Positions 32,705-41,074 are shown, counted from the first letter of the stretch. The stretch: DNA of 64,000 bases from an uncultured Clostridia bacterium (GCA_947627575.1 CANQWN010000007.1:45909-109908); one strand, 5' to 3'. Notes: a model not told the origin generated them from the sequence alone. Numbers and translations are program-made.

Positions 32705-32941
32705 ATGGCAGACTTACTATCCTATAAAATAAGTGAAAACATAAGGCGGGAGATAGAGTCCTCGGGGAAAAGCAAATCCGAAATAGCGAAGGCGCTGGGA
32801 ATTTCCAACCCCACCGTATCGCAATACTGTTCGGGGCGGGCGCAACCTACGCTTGCCACTTTGTCGAAGCTGTGCAACTTTCTCGATTGCTCTGCGGACG
32901 ACATATTGGAAGTTAATCCCAACAAATACGGCGGCGAATAG
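32705..32941 (+). CDS. XRE-family transcriptional regulator (78 aa)
   Basis: A single HTH domain: IESSGKSKSEIAKALGISNPTVSQYCSGRAQPTLATLSKLCNFLDCSADDIL. No other domain. No ribosome binding site is visible, and a TAAAAT lies 6 nt before the ATG, so the mRNA may be leaderless. The palindromes in the shared intergenic region are its probable targets. Same architecture as the 26232 regulator, with a different operator sequence. Confidence 0.92.
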   Translation: MADLLSYKISENIRREIESSGKSKSEIAKALGISNPTVSQYCSGRAQPTLATLSKLCNFLDCSADDILEVNPNKYGGE

Positions 32942-33057
32942 CGGTTGCGCGCCGCAAGGTTTATCCGCGGCGGGATAATTTAACTATAATCTTCCCTGCA
33001 CACCTTAATCAGACATAATTTTTTAAAACTTCTCATAAATAATTAAAAAGGTGTGTA

Positions 33058-33984
33058 ATGAGAGTTTATTTTTTATCCTGCAAGCCCGCCGCGCTGAAAC
33101 TGAACGGGCTTTACGTGGGCACGATAGACGGCTTTGAGAGAAGTTTGGAACTTGACCCCGCCGACAGGGTGCTGGCGGAAGTTGTTCCCGGGGAAAATTT
33201 ACAGCCGGTAAATTTTTTTATAGACGAAAAATTTTTTGCCGCCCCGCCGGACTTTGCCGACGTATATCTTATGGAGGGCGACGCGCTTATCTACCTGCGG
33301 GTTTACGGCAACAAAGAACCGGACATAAAGGTGATAATGCAGACGAGGTTTTGCGGAAACCTTGTTACGGTATTTTCGCAGGGGAGCGTATATCTTTCGG
33401 TGGAAGGGGCGCAATATACCCTTACGCCCATATACCGCGGGTTTGCGGATTGCCGCGCGGAACAGGTTGAAATAGGCGGCTTGCCCGCGCTTATCCTACG
33501 CGGCGACGGGTGCGCGATTATACTTTCCGAAAGCGGGAAAATAATCTTTTCCAACCGCGCGGAAAGCGTTTCGGCGGGGGAAAAGCTGAAAGTGCGCGTC
33601 GCATTTGAAACCTGCACCGCCGCCTACGCCGAATGTGAATACGCCTACGACGGGGAAAAGCTGACGCTTGTTTGCGGGCGCACGGAGGAAACCCGCCCGC
33701 CCGAAAAAAGCATAATGCATTTCGCGTTTTTTGAATCGGTGCTATGCCGCGGAGACTGCCGCAAATATCTGCACGCGGACATAGCGGGCAGGGCGAAAGA
33801 AATTTCCGGCTATCTCGGCAATTTTGTGGGCGTTACCGTCCCCACGGAAAAATTTTATCTTAAACACGGGGATATACCCGCCGCGGGGTTGGTTTATCCC
33901 AAATCCGCAAATCTGTATGAAGTGAAATATTTCGGCGTAACTTACAAAGAGGATAAAATAGACAATATATATCCCGTAATTTAG
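33058..33984 (+). CDS. unknown beta-rich protein (308 aa)
   Basis: Not recognised. It begins with a short strand-rich domain (RVYFLSCKPAALKLNGLYVGTIDGFERSLEL), then a longer region with alternating hydrophobic strands and several Cys. There is no signal peptide or membrane segment, so it should be cytosolic. AAAAGGTG precedes the ATG. It stands alone between an XRE gene and a convergent MATE gene. The N-terminal pattern of a small carbohydrate-binding-like strand repeat is suggestive but not enough for a call. Confidence 0.7.
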   Translation: MRVYFLSCKPAALKLNGLYVGTIDGFERSLELDPADRVLAEVVPGENLQPVNFFIDEKFFAAPPDFADVYLMEGDALIYLRVYGNKEPDIKVIMQTRFCGNLVTVFSQGSVYLSVEGAQYTLTPIYRGFADCRAEQVEIGGLPALILRGDGCAIILSESGKIIFSNRAESVSAGEKLKVRVAFETCTAAYAECEYAYDGEKLTLVCGRTEETRPPEKSIMHFAFFESVLCRGDCRKYLHADIAGRAKEISGYLGNFVGVTVPTEKFYLKHGDIPAAGLVYPKSANLYEVKYFGVTYKEDKIDNIYPVI

Positions 33985-33992
33985 ACCAACGT

Positions 33993-34022
33993 AAAAAAAA
34001 CCGCCCATACGGGCGGTTTTTT
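33993..34022. terminator. bidirectional terminator
   Basis: AAAAAACCGCCC/GGGCGGTTTTTT with an ATAC loop, overlapping the MATE stop codon. It has A- and T-runs on both sides. Confidence 0.85.
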
Positions 34023-35532
34023 ATCTGTAAACGCCGTTGCGGCGGCGACATTCGGCAAGCTGTAATTCGGCAAGCTCCCTTTCGGTGGGCGGCAAAGTTA
34101 TCTCTCCGCGCTCGTATTGGCGCTGTTTATATGCAAACTGCTTTTTATAGCTGTATACGGTGACGGGCAAAAATATCAAAGCCGCGCCTATTTCCGCTAT
34201 CGGATAGGCGAACCATACCCCTTTAAGCCCGTAAAGGTTATTCAGAAGTATGGCAAACGGTATGAGGAACAGCAACTGCCTGCACAGAGAGAACAGCAAC
34301 GACGAGACGGGGCGGTTTACCGCTTGCAGGGCGTTGATTGCCGTAACCGAAAACGCCGCGGGCATAAAGGCTATGCATATGACCCTGAACGCGTATGCCC
34401 CGTCGGAGATGACGGAGGGGTTGGACGTCATTATCCTCATAATGTATTCCGGCACGGTGAGGAAAAGTATCATACCCAAAGTTAATATCGCAAGCGATAT
34501 CGTAAACGCCCATTTGAAAGTGGAATTAAAGCGTTTTTTAAGGTTTGCGCCGTAGTTATAGCTCATTATGGGCATCGCGCCCTGCATAAGCCCGAAAGTG
34601 GGCATAAACACGAAAGACTGTATTTTGAAATATGCGGAAAGCACGAATATGCCGTTGCCTTTAAGTATTTTGTTAAGCATTATTGTTATGCACGCGCCTA
34701 TGGCGTTCATTATAAACGCGGGCGCGCCCACTTTTATTATGCTTAAAAAATAATCGGCGCGCGGGCGATAGCCCTTCAAGGACAAACTTACGTCCTGTTT
34801 TTTGACGAAGAACATACTTATAGTGAATATCGCGGCGAACCACTGCCCCACTATCGTGGCAATTATCGCGCCCAGCACGCCCATCTTAAAGCCGAGGATA
34901 AGCGTTGCGTCGAGGACGATATTGGTGCATGCGCCGATAAGCTGGCTTATCATCGGCACGCGCATATTGCCCGTAGCCTGCAAAATGCGGTTGCAGGTTA
35001 TTTCAAGCAAACTGCCCAAACTGCACGACATATATATCGCAAGATATATCGTGCCCTGCGTGTTTACGTATTTTACGTCGGATATGTTGTTCTCTTCCTT
35101 GGCGAACGCGGCGATAAAGGGCTTTGATACGGTAAAAGCAAGCACAAGCATCACAAGCCACGCGATAACCGCCATAATTACGGCTGTTTTTGCCGCCTGA
35201 TTGGCTTTTGCGCGGTTGCCCTCGCCCAACTTGCGCGAAACGTACGCGTTTGCGCCCACGCCTATGCCTATCGCCACCGCCACCACTATCAGCGTCATAG
35301 GATAGGCTATCGAAACGGCGGTAAAGCTGTCGTCGCCGAGGTTCAAACCCGTATAACTTACGTTTGTTTGCCTTATGTTGGATACGAAAACGGAATCCAC
35401 CACGTTGTACAGCGACTGCACAAGCATCGAAATTATCGCCGGCAGAGACATCGAAATAAGCAAACGGCTTATCTTTTCGTTGCGCATTTTATCCGAGCGC
35501 ATCTTTCCGCCCGAAACTTTTGTGTTTGGCAT
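34021..35532 (-). CDS. MATE family multidrug/sodium efflux transporter
   Basis: A 503-residue protein with 12 predicted transmembrane helices in two homologous halves. The first half shows SLPAIISMLVQSLYNVVDSVFV and a polar GIGVGANAYVSRKLGEGN loop, and the second half shows GAPAFIMNAIGACITIMLNKIL and MPIMSYNYGA. MATE proteins expel cationic drugs by H+ or Na+ antiport. The start at 35532 (MPNTKV) has AAAGGGA upstream; the track's start five codons earlier is a TTG. The C-terminal 45 residues are a charged cytosolic tail. Confidence 0.93.
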   Translation of the reverse strand: MPNTKVSGGKMRSDKMRNEKISRLLISMSLPAIISMLVQSLYNVVDSVFVSNIRQTNVSYTGLNLGDDSFTAVSIAYPMTLIVVAVAIGIGVGANAYVSRKLGEGNRAKANQAAKTAVIMAVIAWLVMLVLAFTVSKPFIAAFAKEENNISDVKYVNTQGTIYLAIYMSCSLGSLLEITCNRILQATGNMRVPMISQLIGACTNIVLDATLILGFKMGVLGAIIATIVGQWFAAIFTISMFFVKKQDVSLSLKGYRPRADYFLSIIKVGAPAFIMNAIGACITIMLNKILKGNGIFVLSAYFKIQSFVFMPTFGLMQGAMPIMSYNYGANLKKRFNSTFKWAFTISLAILTLGMILFLTVPEYIMRIMTSNPSVISDGAYAFRVICIAFMPAAFSVTAINALQAVNRPVSSLLFSLCRQLLFLIPFAILLNNLYGLKGVWFAYPIAEIGAALIFLPVTVYSYKKQFAYKQRQYERGEITLPPTERELAELQLAECRRRNGVYR

Positions 35533-35553
35533 AAATTTCCCTTTCAATCAAAA

Positions 35554-35576
35554 TGCGCACCCTTGCCGGGTGCGCA
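35554..35576 (-). terminator. terminator between the PPIase gene and MATE
   Basis: TGCGCACCC/GGGTGCGCA with a 5-nt loop, followed by TTTTGATTG on the minus strand. Confidence 0.7.
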
Positions 35577-35594
35577 CGCTTTTAACTTTGTCAA

Positions 35595-36560
35595 TCAGTA
35601 TTTATTTATCTTTACCGAACGGATTATTATGGGCGAAGCGGTAAGCGTGAAGTCCGCCTCTAAACCGCGTCCGTCCTCTTCGGCAAAGTTATCCAGATTG
35701 TCAACCTGAAAATCCGAAACAGTTGTGGTAAACGACGTGGAAGAGGAATAATTATTCTCGATATAATCGTCTATGGCGTCAAGCAATTGCTCTAATTTGC
35801 CGCGGGCTTCCCCGTTTCTCAACTGTCCGAATACGCAGTATCTGCTTTCGCCGAGATTGCCGGACGAGGAACACTGTATGCTGAATACGCTTGTGGCGCA
35901 ATTGAAACGGTAGTCGTGTTCCATAATTTCGCCGTTCCAATTTTTGATGGCTACCTTTTTATAATCGGTGTCGGTGCCCTTGTCGTAATAATACATTTTA
36001 AGCACGCCGAATTTAGAGGTAAGCGCGCCCTTTTCGATATTGTGGTCGTTATCGCGGAATTCGCCTATAAGCGTGGGCAAAGCGTCCTCTGCGGAAACGG
36101 TTGCATTGCCGTCTTTATCATACACGAGCCGCGAATATACCGAAGGGGTAAGCGCGCCGCTGTTGAACAAATTGTAATACTCTCTTTCCTTGTCGTTTTC
36201 CGTGAGGTATTCTCTCAACGCCGCCGTGGTATACGCGCTTGCGTAATTTTCCGTGGGGGAGCCGCCCTCCTCCGCGGCATAGTTTATGCCGCCGGTGTAC
36301 CATTCGTTAGTTTCGTAATCGTGCACTATCATTCCGTCATAGAAGCCGGAATCGGCAAGCTCGATAAAGTGTTGCACCGTCTGGGGATACATATTTCTGT
36401 AAAGGGTGTACTGGATATCGTAAGTTACTCCCTCGAATTCCACCGAAATGGTGGCGCGGGGATGTTTTGTTGTTATCGTGCAAGCGGAAAGCGCGGCGGT
36501 AACCGCGAATATCGCCGCAAGCGCTAACGTTATGGATATGCGTTTAAGGAATTTAAACAT
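35595..36560 (-). CDS. cyclophilin-like lipoprotein
   Basis: A 321-residue lipoprotein with lipobox LSAC at residues 24-27. The region from residue 37 resembles cyclophilin-type peptidyl-prolyl isomerases: VEFEGVTYDIQYTLYRNMYPQTVQHFIELADSGFYDGMIVHD, then YCVFGQL near residue 245. The catalytic Arg of the usual FHR motif is replaced (IVHD), and a long insert lies between, so isomerase activity is doubtful. It is expected outside the membrane, perhaps as a folding or scaffold factor. Own promoter. Confidence 0.75.
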   Translation of the reverse strand: MFKFLKRISITLALAAIFAVTAALSACTITTKHPRATISVEFEGVTYDIQYTLYRNMYPQTVQHFIELADSGFYDGMIVHDYETNEWYTGGINYAAEEGGSPTENYASAYTTAALREYLTENDKEREYYNLFNSGALTPSVYSRLVYDKDGNATVSAEDALPTLIGEFRDNDHNIEKGALTSKFGVLKMYYYDKGTDTDYKKVAIKNWNGEIMEHDYRFNCATSVFSIQCSSSGNLGESRYCVFGQLRNGEARGKLEQLLDAIDDYIENNYSSSTSFTTTVSDFQVDNLDNFAEEDGRGLEADFTLTASPIIIRSVKINKY

Positions 36561-36594
36561 ACAACTTCCTGCCGTATTATAGCTATACCATTAT

Positions 36595-36623
36595 ATTTTA
36601 CTTTTAAATGTCGAAGTAGTCAA
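36595..36623 (-). promoter_or_regulatory. promoter of the cyclophilin-like gene
   Basis: TTGACT (36618-36623), 17-nt spacer, TAAAAT (36595-36600) on the minus strand. A second TATAAT lies closer to the gene at 36576-36581. Confidence 0.6.
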
Positions 36624-36650
36624 GCGATTTTATAACAAAATCGGCGAAAT

Positions 36651-36755
36651 TGCCCCCGCATTGCAATCTGCGGGGGCATATATGCCCTTTGCTCGCCTTT
36701 TACGCAATTTGAAAAGGCGAGCAAAAGGCGGGCGCAATACAATTGCCCCCGCCGT
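36651..36755. repeat. cluster of inverted repeats after rplL
   Basis: Three stacked palindromes: TGCCCCCGCA/TGCGGGGGCA (36651-36678), GGGCATATATGCCC, and a 14-bp stem TTTGCTCGCCTTTT/AAAAGGCGAGCAAA (36688-36725). The motif GCGGGGGCAAT recurs three times (twice in the first hairpin region and once near 36745). There are no T-runs, so these look like mRNA-end or REP-like elements, not a simple terminator. Confidence 0.6.
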
Positions 36756-36773
36756 CTTTCACAGTTTTGTAAA

Positions 36774-37154
36774 TTATTCGAGAACTGCGTTTGCGCCTGC
36801 CGCCTTAAGGTCGGCAAGTATCTTTTCTGCGTCTTCCTTGGGAACGTTTTCTTTAAGCACGCCGCCCTTTTCAACGGCGGTTTTCGCTTCAACAAGTCCC
36901 AACCCGGTGAATGCGCGTACAACTTTGATAACGTCGATCTTCTTCGCGCCGGCGTCCTTGAGAACTACGTTGAATTCGGTCTTTTCTTCTGCGGCGGGAG
37001 CAGCCTGCGTTGCGCCTGCTACGGGAGCCGCGGCTACCGCTACGGGAGCGGCTGCGCTTACGCCGAATTCTTCTTCAAGAGCCTTTACAAGTTCGTTCAG
37101 TTCAAGAACGGTTAAACCTTTGATTTCTTCGATAAATTTCTTTACGTCTGCCAT
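36774..37154 (-). CDS. rplL: 50S ribosomal protein L7/L12
   Basis: A 126-residue stalk protein that recruits translation GTPases. The N-terminal dimer domain ([28 protein letters not shown]), an Ala/Val/Pro-rich hinge ([10 protein letters not shown]), and the C-terminal domain with [24 protein letters not shown] are all intact. Cotranscribed with rplJ, 82 nt upstream. Confidence 0.98.
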   Translation of the reverse strand: MADVKKFIEEIKGLTVLELNELVKALEEEFGVSAAAPVAVAAAPVAGATQAAPAAEEKTEFNVVLKDAGAKKIDVIKVVRAFTGLGLVEAKTAVEKGGVLKENVPKEDAEKILADLKAAGANAVLE

Positions 37155-37236
37155 TTTTATACCTCGTTTATTTTTATGATTTTATTTTTCAGCGCAGTTG
37201 GGGACGCGCTTCTCCCGTTCTCGCCGTAAAGGCGTT

Positions 37237-37758
37237 TCAGGCTTTGCTTTGCGCAATGCCGTTGAGTACGCGGACGATTCCGCCCAAAAGGTTGGAAAGT
37301 ACGCCCGCAAAGTTTGCGAGAGGCGCTTGCATGGAACCCAGCATCTTTGCAACCAGCTCTTCTCTCGAAGGCATGGTGGCAAGCTCTTTCACGCCGTTTT
37401 TATCCACGTACGCGTTGTCCACCAAAGCGCTTTTAAGGACGATTTTGTCTTCCAGACTTTTCGCCGCTTCCACCATCAGCTTTGCAGCGTTTGTTTCGTC
37501 GCTGCCGAAAGTTATGGCGGTGGGACCGTTGAGATCCGCGTCGAAATCCTTGAAGCCCATATCGTTCAGCGCCTTTCTTACAAGGGTGTTTTTGTAGACC
37601 TTGTACTCGCAACCGGACTGCCTGCACTTGTTGCGAAGTTCGGAAACTTCCGCCACGGTAAGTTTGTTGTAATCAACCAGAACAACCGACTTTGCGTTTT
37701 TAAGTTTTTCCGAAATTTCGGCGACAACTGCTTTTTTAGCTTCGAAATTAGCCGACAC
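37237..37758 (-). CDS. rplJ: 50S ribosomal protein L10
   Basis: A 173-residue protein that anchors L7/L12 on the ribosome. NAKSVVLVDYNKLTVAEVSELRNKCRQ and VYKNTLVRKALND are typical, and the C-terminal helix binding L7/L12 is present. The 5' leader contains the usual L10 regulatory fold. Confidence 0.97.
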   Translation of the reverse strand: MSANFEAKKAVVAEISEKLKNAKSVVLVDYNKLTVAEVSELRNKCRQSGCEYKVYKNTLVRKALNDMGFKDFDADLNGPTAITFGSDETNAAKLMVEAAKSLEDKIVLKSALVDNAYVDKNGVKELATMPSREELVAKMLGSMQAPLANFAGVLSNLLGGIVRVLNGIAQSKA

Positions 37759-37914
37759 GATGTCACTCCTTTTTATAATAATAAATTTCCCTGCGCCGCA
37801 GGGCGCAGGGAAATTACGGGCTTTTCCGCCTTAAACTTCTTATTCCTGTCACCTGATCGGGAAATTAAGCCTTGCGGCGCCCGACTTCTGCGGTCACAAA
37901 TAAAATTCTTTTAA
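37759..37914 (-). promoter_or_regulatory. L10 leader with terminator-like hairpin
   Basis: The minus-strand leader reads GACCGCAGAAGTCGGGCGCC and then GATCAGGTGACAGG, matching the known L10(L12)4-binding leader of Bacillota in order and spacing. It ends in the hairpin AATTTCCCTGCGCC/GGCGCAGGGAAATT with TATTATT, close to the rplJ start. Autoregulation by L10 is the established function of this element. Confidence 0.75.
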
Positions 37915-37943
37915 AGTATATCCTGCCGCAACGGTTTTGTCAA
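37915..37943 (-). promoter_or_regulatory. rplJ-rplL promoter
   Basis: TTGACA (37938-37943), 17-nt spacer, TATACT (37915-37920) on the minus strand, just after the rplA stop. Confidence 0.8.
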
Positions 37944-37961
37944 CCGTTTTTGCGGAAAATA

Positions 37962-38651
37962 TCAGGTTTTGTTGTAGTTTACCTTTACGCCCGGACCCAT
38001 AGTTGCCGAAAGCGTAACGCTTTTTATATACTGCCCCTTTGACGTTGAGGGTTTGGCTTTGACTATTGCGTCCATAAGCGCGGTGATATTTTCGGTAAGT
38101 TTTTCCGCGCCGAAGGATTTTTTGCCTACCGGGCAGTGGATGATAGCCGTCTTGTCCAGACGGTATTCCACTTTACCTGCCTTAACTTCCTGAACGGCTT
38201 TTGCCACGTCCATAGTAACGGTGCCGCTTTTGGGGTTGGGCATAAGTCCTTTGGGGCCGAGGATACGGCCTATGCGCCCTACCATACCCATCATATCGGG
38301 GGTGGTAATCATTACGTCGAAATCGAACCAGTTGTCCTTCTGTATTCTCTGAATGGTCTCTTCCGCGCCTACGTAATCCGCGCCTGCGGCAGTAGCCGCG
38401 TCCGCCCTTTCGCCCTTTGCGATTACAAGCACTTTCTTCGTCTTGCCTGTGCCGTTGGGAAGTACCAGCACGCCGCGCACCTGCTGGTCCGCCTGACGGG
38501 GATCCACGCCCAAACGCACGTGTAATTCGATAGTTTCGTCAAAGTTTGCTTTTGCCGTTTCAAGCACTATTTTTGCAGCTTCGGAAAGCTCGTAGGCTTT
38601 GGAACGCTCGTACAGTTTAACGCTTTCAGCGTATTTTTTTGCAACTTTCAT
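37962..38651 (-). CDS. rplA: 50S ribosomal protein L1
   Basis: A 229-residue protein of the L1 stalk that helps tRNA leave the E site. [26 protein letters not shown] and [16 protein letters not shown] are the family signatures. It starts 12 nt after rplK. Confidence 0.98.
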   Translation of the reverse strand: MKVAKKYAESVKLYERSKAYELSEAAKIVLETAKANFDETIELHVRLGVDPRQADQQVRGVLVLPNGTGKTKKVLVIAKGERADAATAAGADYVGAEETIQRIQKDNWFDFDVMITTPDMMGMVGRIGRILGPKGLMPNPKSGTVTMDVAKAVQEVKAGKVEYRLDKTAIIHCPVGKKSFGAEKLTENITALMDAIVKAKPSTSKGQYIKSVTLSATMGPGVKVNYNKT

Positions 38652-38663
38652 CTGCGCCCCTCC

Positions 38664-39089
38664 TTATTCCTCTACCGTAATGCCCATCGAACGGGCAGTG
38701 CCCTTTACCATCTTCTTCGCCGCCTCCAGATCGTGGCAGTTGAGATCGGGCATCTTCGTTTTTGCTATATCTTCCACCTGTGCGCGGGTAAGTTTGCCCA
38801 CCTTGTCCCTGTTGGGACGCGCGCTTGCGGTTTCGATACCCAACGCCTTTTTGATAAGCACGGGCGTAGGGGGAGTTTTGAGGACGAAAGTAAAACTTCT
38901 GTCCTGATAGATAGTTACCACGCAGGGGATTATAAGCCCCGCCTGATTTGCGGTTTTAGCGTTGAATTCCTTGGTAAAGCCGGGTATGTTTATACCGTGG
39001 GGGCCCAACGTAGAACCTACGGGAGGCGCCGGGGTGGCTTTGCCTGCGGGAAGTTGAAGTTTAACAACCGCGGTTACTTTTTTTGCCAT
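38664..39089 (-). CDS. rplK: 50S ribosomal protein L11
   Basis: A 141-residue protein of the GTPase-associated centre. It begins [31 protein letters not shown], and the C-terminal RNA-binding domain shows [16 protein letters not shown]. Preceded by GAGG and a conserved leader hairpin. Confidence 0.98.
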   Translation of the reverse strand: MAKKVTAVVKLQLPAGKATPAPPVGSTLGPHGINIPGFTKEFNAKTANQAGLIIPCVVTIYQDRSFTFVLKTPPTPVLIKKALGIETASARPNRDKVGKLTRAQVEDIAKTKMPDLNCHDLEAAKKMVKGTARSMGITVEE

Positions 39090-39104
39090 ATTTTATACCT
39101 CAAA

Positions 39105-39151
39105 GTGGTGATAGCGGATACGCCATGAAAAGATTTAACGCATCCTCCCAC
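39105..39151 (-). promoter_or_regulatory. rplK leader hairpin
   Basis: On the minus strand GTGG-ga-GGATGCG pairs with CGTATCC-...-CCAC shortly before the rplK ATG. A GTGGGAGG...CCAC hairpin at this place is common in Bacillota rplK-rplA operons and likely mediates feedback by L1. Pairing is seen; the regulatory role is inferred. Confidence 0.55.
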
Positions 39152-39271
39152 ATTAAAACAATGTTTTGTCTGTGCAAAATACACAAACGGGTTTGCAGAC
39201 GACTAAACTTGCGGGGAAACCCCCGCACGCCGTCTACCTAATTAATTACGCGCACATATACGCGCACGGGC

Positions 39272-39865
39272 TTATTCTTCCGTGCCGTCCTTTTCCCCGT
39301 CGGCAACGGGGGTTGCGGGCGCTTCCTGAACCGCGGGCGAGGTTTTGCGGATTTGTATATATTCCACTTCCACGTCGGTGTTCCTGCCGAACATCTGCAC
39401 GTTTATCTTCGCCTTTTGCGCGGCGTTGTTCAGCTCGGTAACGGTGCCGGTAAACCCTTCCAGAGGTCCCGATTCCACCAAAACCTCGTCGCCGACGCCG
39501 AAATCCGCCTCGTATACGGTTTCTTCAAGCCTCATCTTGCGGATTTCCGCTTCCTTCAAAGGCTTGGGTCTGCCTTGGGGACCCACAAAGCCCGTAACGC
39601 CGCGGGTGTTGGTGACAAGATACCAAAGTTGGTTGGAATATATCATCTTTATGAACACATAGCAGGGGAACATCTTGCGCTCTACTATCTTGCGCTTTCC
39701 GTTCTTCTCTTCGATATCCTTTTCGGTGGGGATCTTTACGTCGAAGATCATATCCTGTAAGTTGTTGTTTTCTATCAACCTCTGCAGGCTGTCCTTAACC
39801 ATTATTTCGTAGCCCGAATAGGTGTGAAGGATATACCAGCAAGGCGTTGTAGTTACGTCTACCAT
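39272..39865 (-). CDS. nusG: transcription elongation/termination factor NusG
   Basis: A 197-residue protein with an N-terminal NGN domain (CWYILHTYSGYEIMVKDSLQ, GVTGFVGPQGRPKPL) and a C-terminal KOW domain (VGDEVLVESGPLEGFTGTVTELN). The last 20 residues are an Ala/Pro/Glu tail. It lies 19 nt after secE, the standard order. Confidence 0.97.
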   Translation of the reverse strand: MVDVTTTPCWYILHTYSGYEIMVKDSLQRLIENNNLQDMIFDVKIPTEKDIEEKNGKRKIVERKMFPCYVFIKMIYSNQLWYLVTNTRGVTGFVGPQGRPKPLKEAEIRKMRLEETVYEADFGVGDEVLVESGPLEGFTGTVTELNNAAQKAKINVQMFGRNTDVEVEYIQIRKTSPAVQEAPATPVADGEKDGTEE

Positions 39866-39884
39866 TAAACTGCCCCTCGATACC

Positions 39885-40127
39885 TTATTTGATACCTTCT
39901 ATTCCCGTAACCAAATCGAGAAGTTCCTTAAATCCCACGTTGATGCAGGTTACCACAACGGTAAAAACAACAACCACGACCAAAACAACGCAGGTTGCCT
40001 TTACAACTTTGGGGAAAGTGGGCCACGTAACCCTTTTCAGTTCGGAAAAAGTTTCTTTCAGCCTTCTGCCCATACGGACAAAGATATTGGGCTTTTTTTC
40101 CTTGTTTTCGTTTTTAGCTGCTGCCAT
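39885..40127 (-). CDS. secE: SecE subunit of the SecYEG translocase
   Basis: An 80-residue protein with a charged N-terminus, the amphipathic LKETFSELKRVTWPTFPKV motif and one C-terminal transmembrane helix. It clamps SecY in the membrane. It follows rpmG by 21 nt. Confidence 0.96.
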   Translation of the reverse strand: MAAAKNENKEKKPNIFVRMGRRLKETFSELKRVTWPTFPKVVKATCVVLVVVVVFTVVVTCINVGFKELLDLVTGIEGIK

Positions 40128-40148
40128 AATGCGCCTCTTTAAGGTAAT

Positions 40149-40316
40149 TTATTTGGATTCCTTGTGTTCGGTGTGCTTTTTGCAGAAAGGGCAGTACTTT
40201 GAAATTACAAGTCTGTCGGGGTCGTTTCTCTTATTCTTATAGCTGTCGTAATTGCGATGTTTGCACTCGGTGCATTCCAATGTTATCTTCGCCCTTGTTG
40301 ATGCTTTTGCCGCCAT
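40149..40316 (-). CDS. rpmG: 50S ribosomal protein L33
   Basis: Too short for the ORF track. A 55-residue protein, [18 protein letters not shown] at the start and [14 protein letters not shown] at the end, with the two Cys pairs (CTEC and CPFC) of the zinc-binding form. It sits ahead of secE-nusG as in most Bacillota. Confidence 0.95.
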   Translation of the reverse strand: MAAKASTRAKITLECTECKHRNYDSYKNKRNDPDRLVISKYCPFCKKHTEHKESK

Positions 40317-40366
40317 TTTTGAAAACTCCGTACAAAAAAATTACACCCCCGTTAGAGTGTACAGAG

Positions 40367-40395
40367 AGTTTACCACAATAAAACGGGCGTGTCAA
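40367..40395 (-). promoter_or_regulatory. rpmG-secE-nusG promoter
   Basis: TTGACA (40390-40395), 17-nt spacer, TAAACT (40367-40372) on the minus strand. The 50-nt leader holds a small ACAC...GTGT hairpin. Confidence 0.75.
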
Positions 40396-40479
40396 CTTAT
40401 TTTTCGGATTTTTTCCGAAATTTTTACTATTAATATATATACGGCGCGCGGCGCGGGCGGCGTTTTGTGCGTGAGGATA

Positions 40480-40507
40480 AAAAAAGCGCGCCCCAAAGGC
40501 GCGCTTT
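40480..40507 (-). terminator. terminator of the SecB-like gene
   Basis: AAAGCGCGCC/GGCGCGCTTT with a CAAA-type loop. It is followed on the minus strand by TTTTTATCC. Confidence 0.8.
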
Positions 40508-40515
40508 TATAACTT

Positions 40516-40956
40516 TCAGTTCAGCTTGTTGCCGCCGTCCACCGCGAACGCGTACAATTCCTTGTCCTCGGGGAAAATGGGACCCGAAATGACGGGCAGG
40601 TTGAGGGGCGCGATAAACGCCGTAGCCGTAAGGTTTGTAACCGCGGCGCGCAGATAGGGATAAACTATCTTCGTCGCCTCTATGACGAAAGCCCTCTCCT
40701 CGGTGGTATCCTTTATGTCCTCCACTTCAAACACGCCCACCAAAGTTGCAAGTATATCGAAAGGTTTAGGTTCTTCCTCGGTGCTTTCCACCTTTACGGA
40801 AAGCGCAACGAAGTTAAGTTTATCGTTGCCGTTTACCTTGCGCACCTGACGGGAAAATTGGGGTTTTAGTTCCAGCTTGTCGGTTGCGTTAAGTTTAACG
40901 CGGTTGATTTTGAAGTTAAGTTCTTCCGCGGTAATTCCTTTAAAATCAATTTTCAT
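40516..40956 (-). CDS. SecB-like chaperone
   Basis: A 146-residue protein resembling the SecB fold: alternating strands in the first 100 residues (LNFVALSVKVES, FDILATLVGVFEV), then YPYLRAAVTNLTATAFIAPLNLPV, which matches the SecB end motif FPYAREVISDLVTRGGFPPLNL. SecB-type chaperones hold unfolded proteins for export or serve toxin-antitoxin systems. There is no toxin gene beside it. Own consensus promoter, single gene, next to the secE-nusG operon. SecB is rare in single-membrane Bacillota. Confidence 0.7.
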   Translation of the reverse strand: MKIDFKGITAEELNFKINRVKLNATDKLELKPQFSRQVRKVNGNDKLNFVALSVKVESTEEEPKPFDILATLVGVFEVEDIKDTTEERAFVIEATKIVYPYLRAAVTNLTATAFIAPLNLPVISGPIFPEDKELYAFAVDGGNKLN

Positions 40957-40977
40957 CTTAAAATTCCTCCGCTTTTT

Positions 40978-41006
40978 ATTATAACCGTAATTTACCCGCT
41001 TGTCAA
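40978..41006 (-). promoter_or_regulatory. promoter of the SecB-like gene
   Basis: TTGACA (41001-41006), 17-nt spacer, TATAAT (40978-40983) on the minus strand: perfect consensus, with GGAGG before the ATG. Confidence 0.88.
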
Positions 41007-41033
41007 TAAATGATTCGGGCGGCGTAAAAATTA

Positions 41034-41062
41034 TTGCTTAAATTTTTAAGATGGATTATAAT
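41034..41062 (+). promoter_or_regulatory. promoter overlapping the radical SAM ORF start
   Basis: TTGCTT (41034-41039), 17-nt spacer, TATAAT (41057-41062). The -10 lies inside the track's ORF, so translation must begin downstream, at ATG 41075, only 12 nt past the -10. Confidence 0.65.
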
Positions 41063-41074
41063 TATCAGCGTAAT

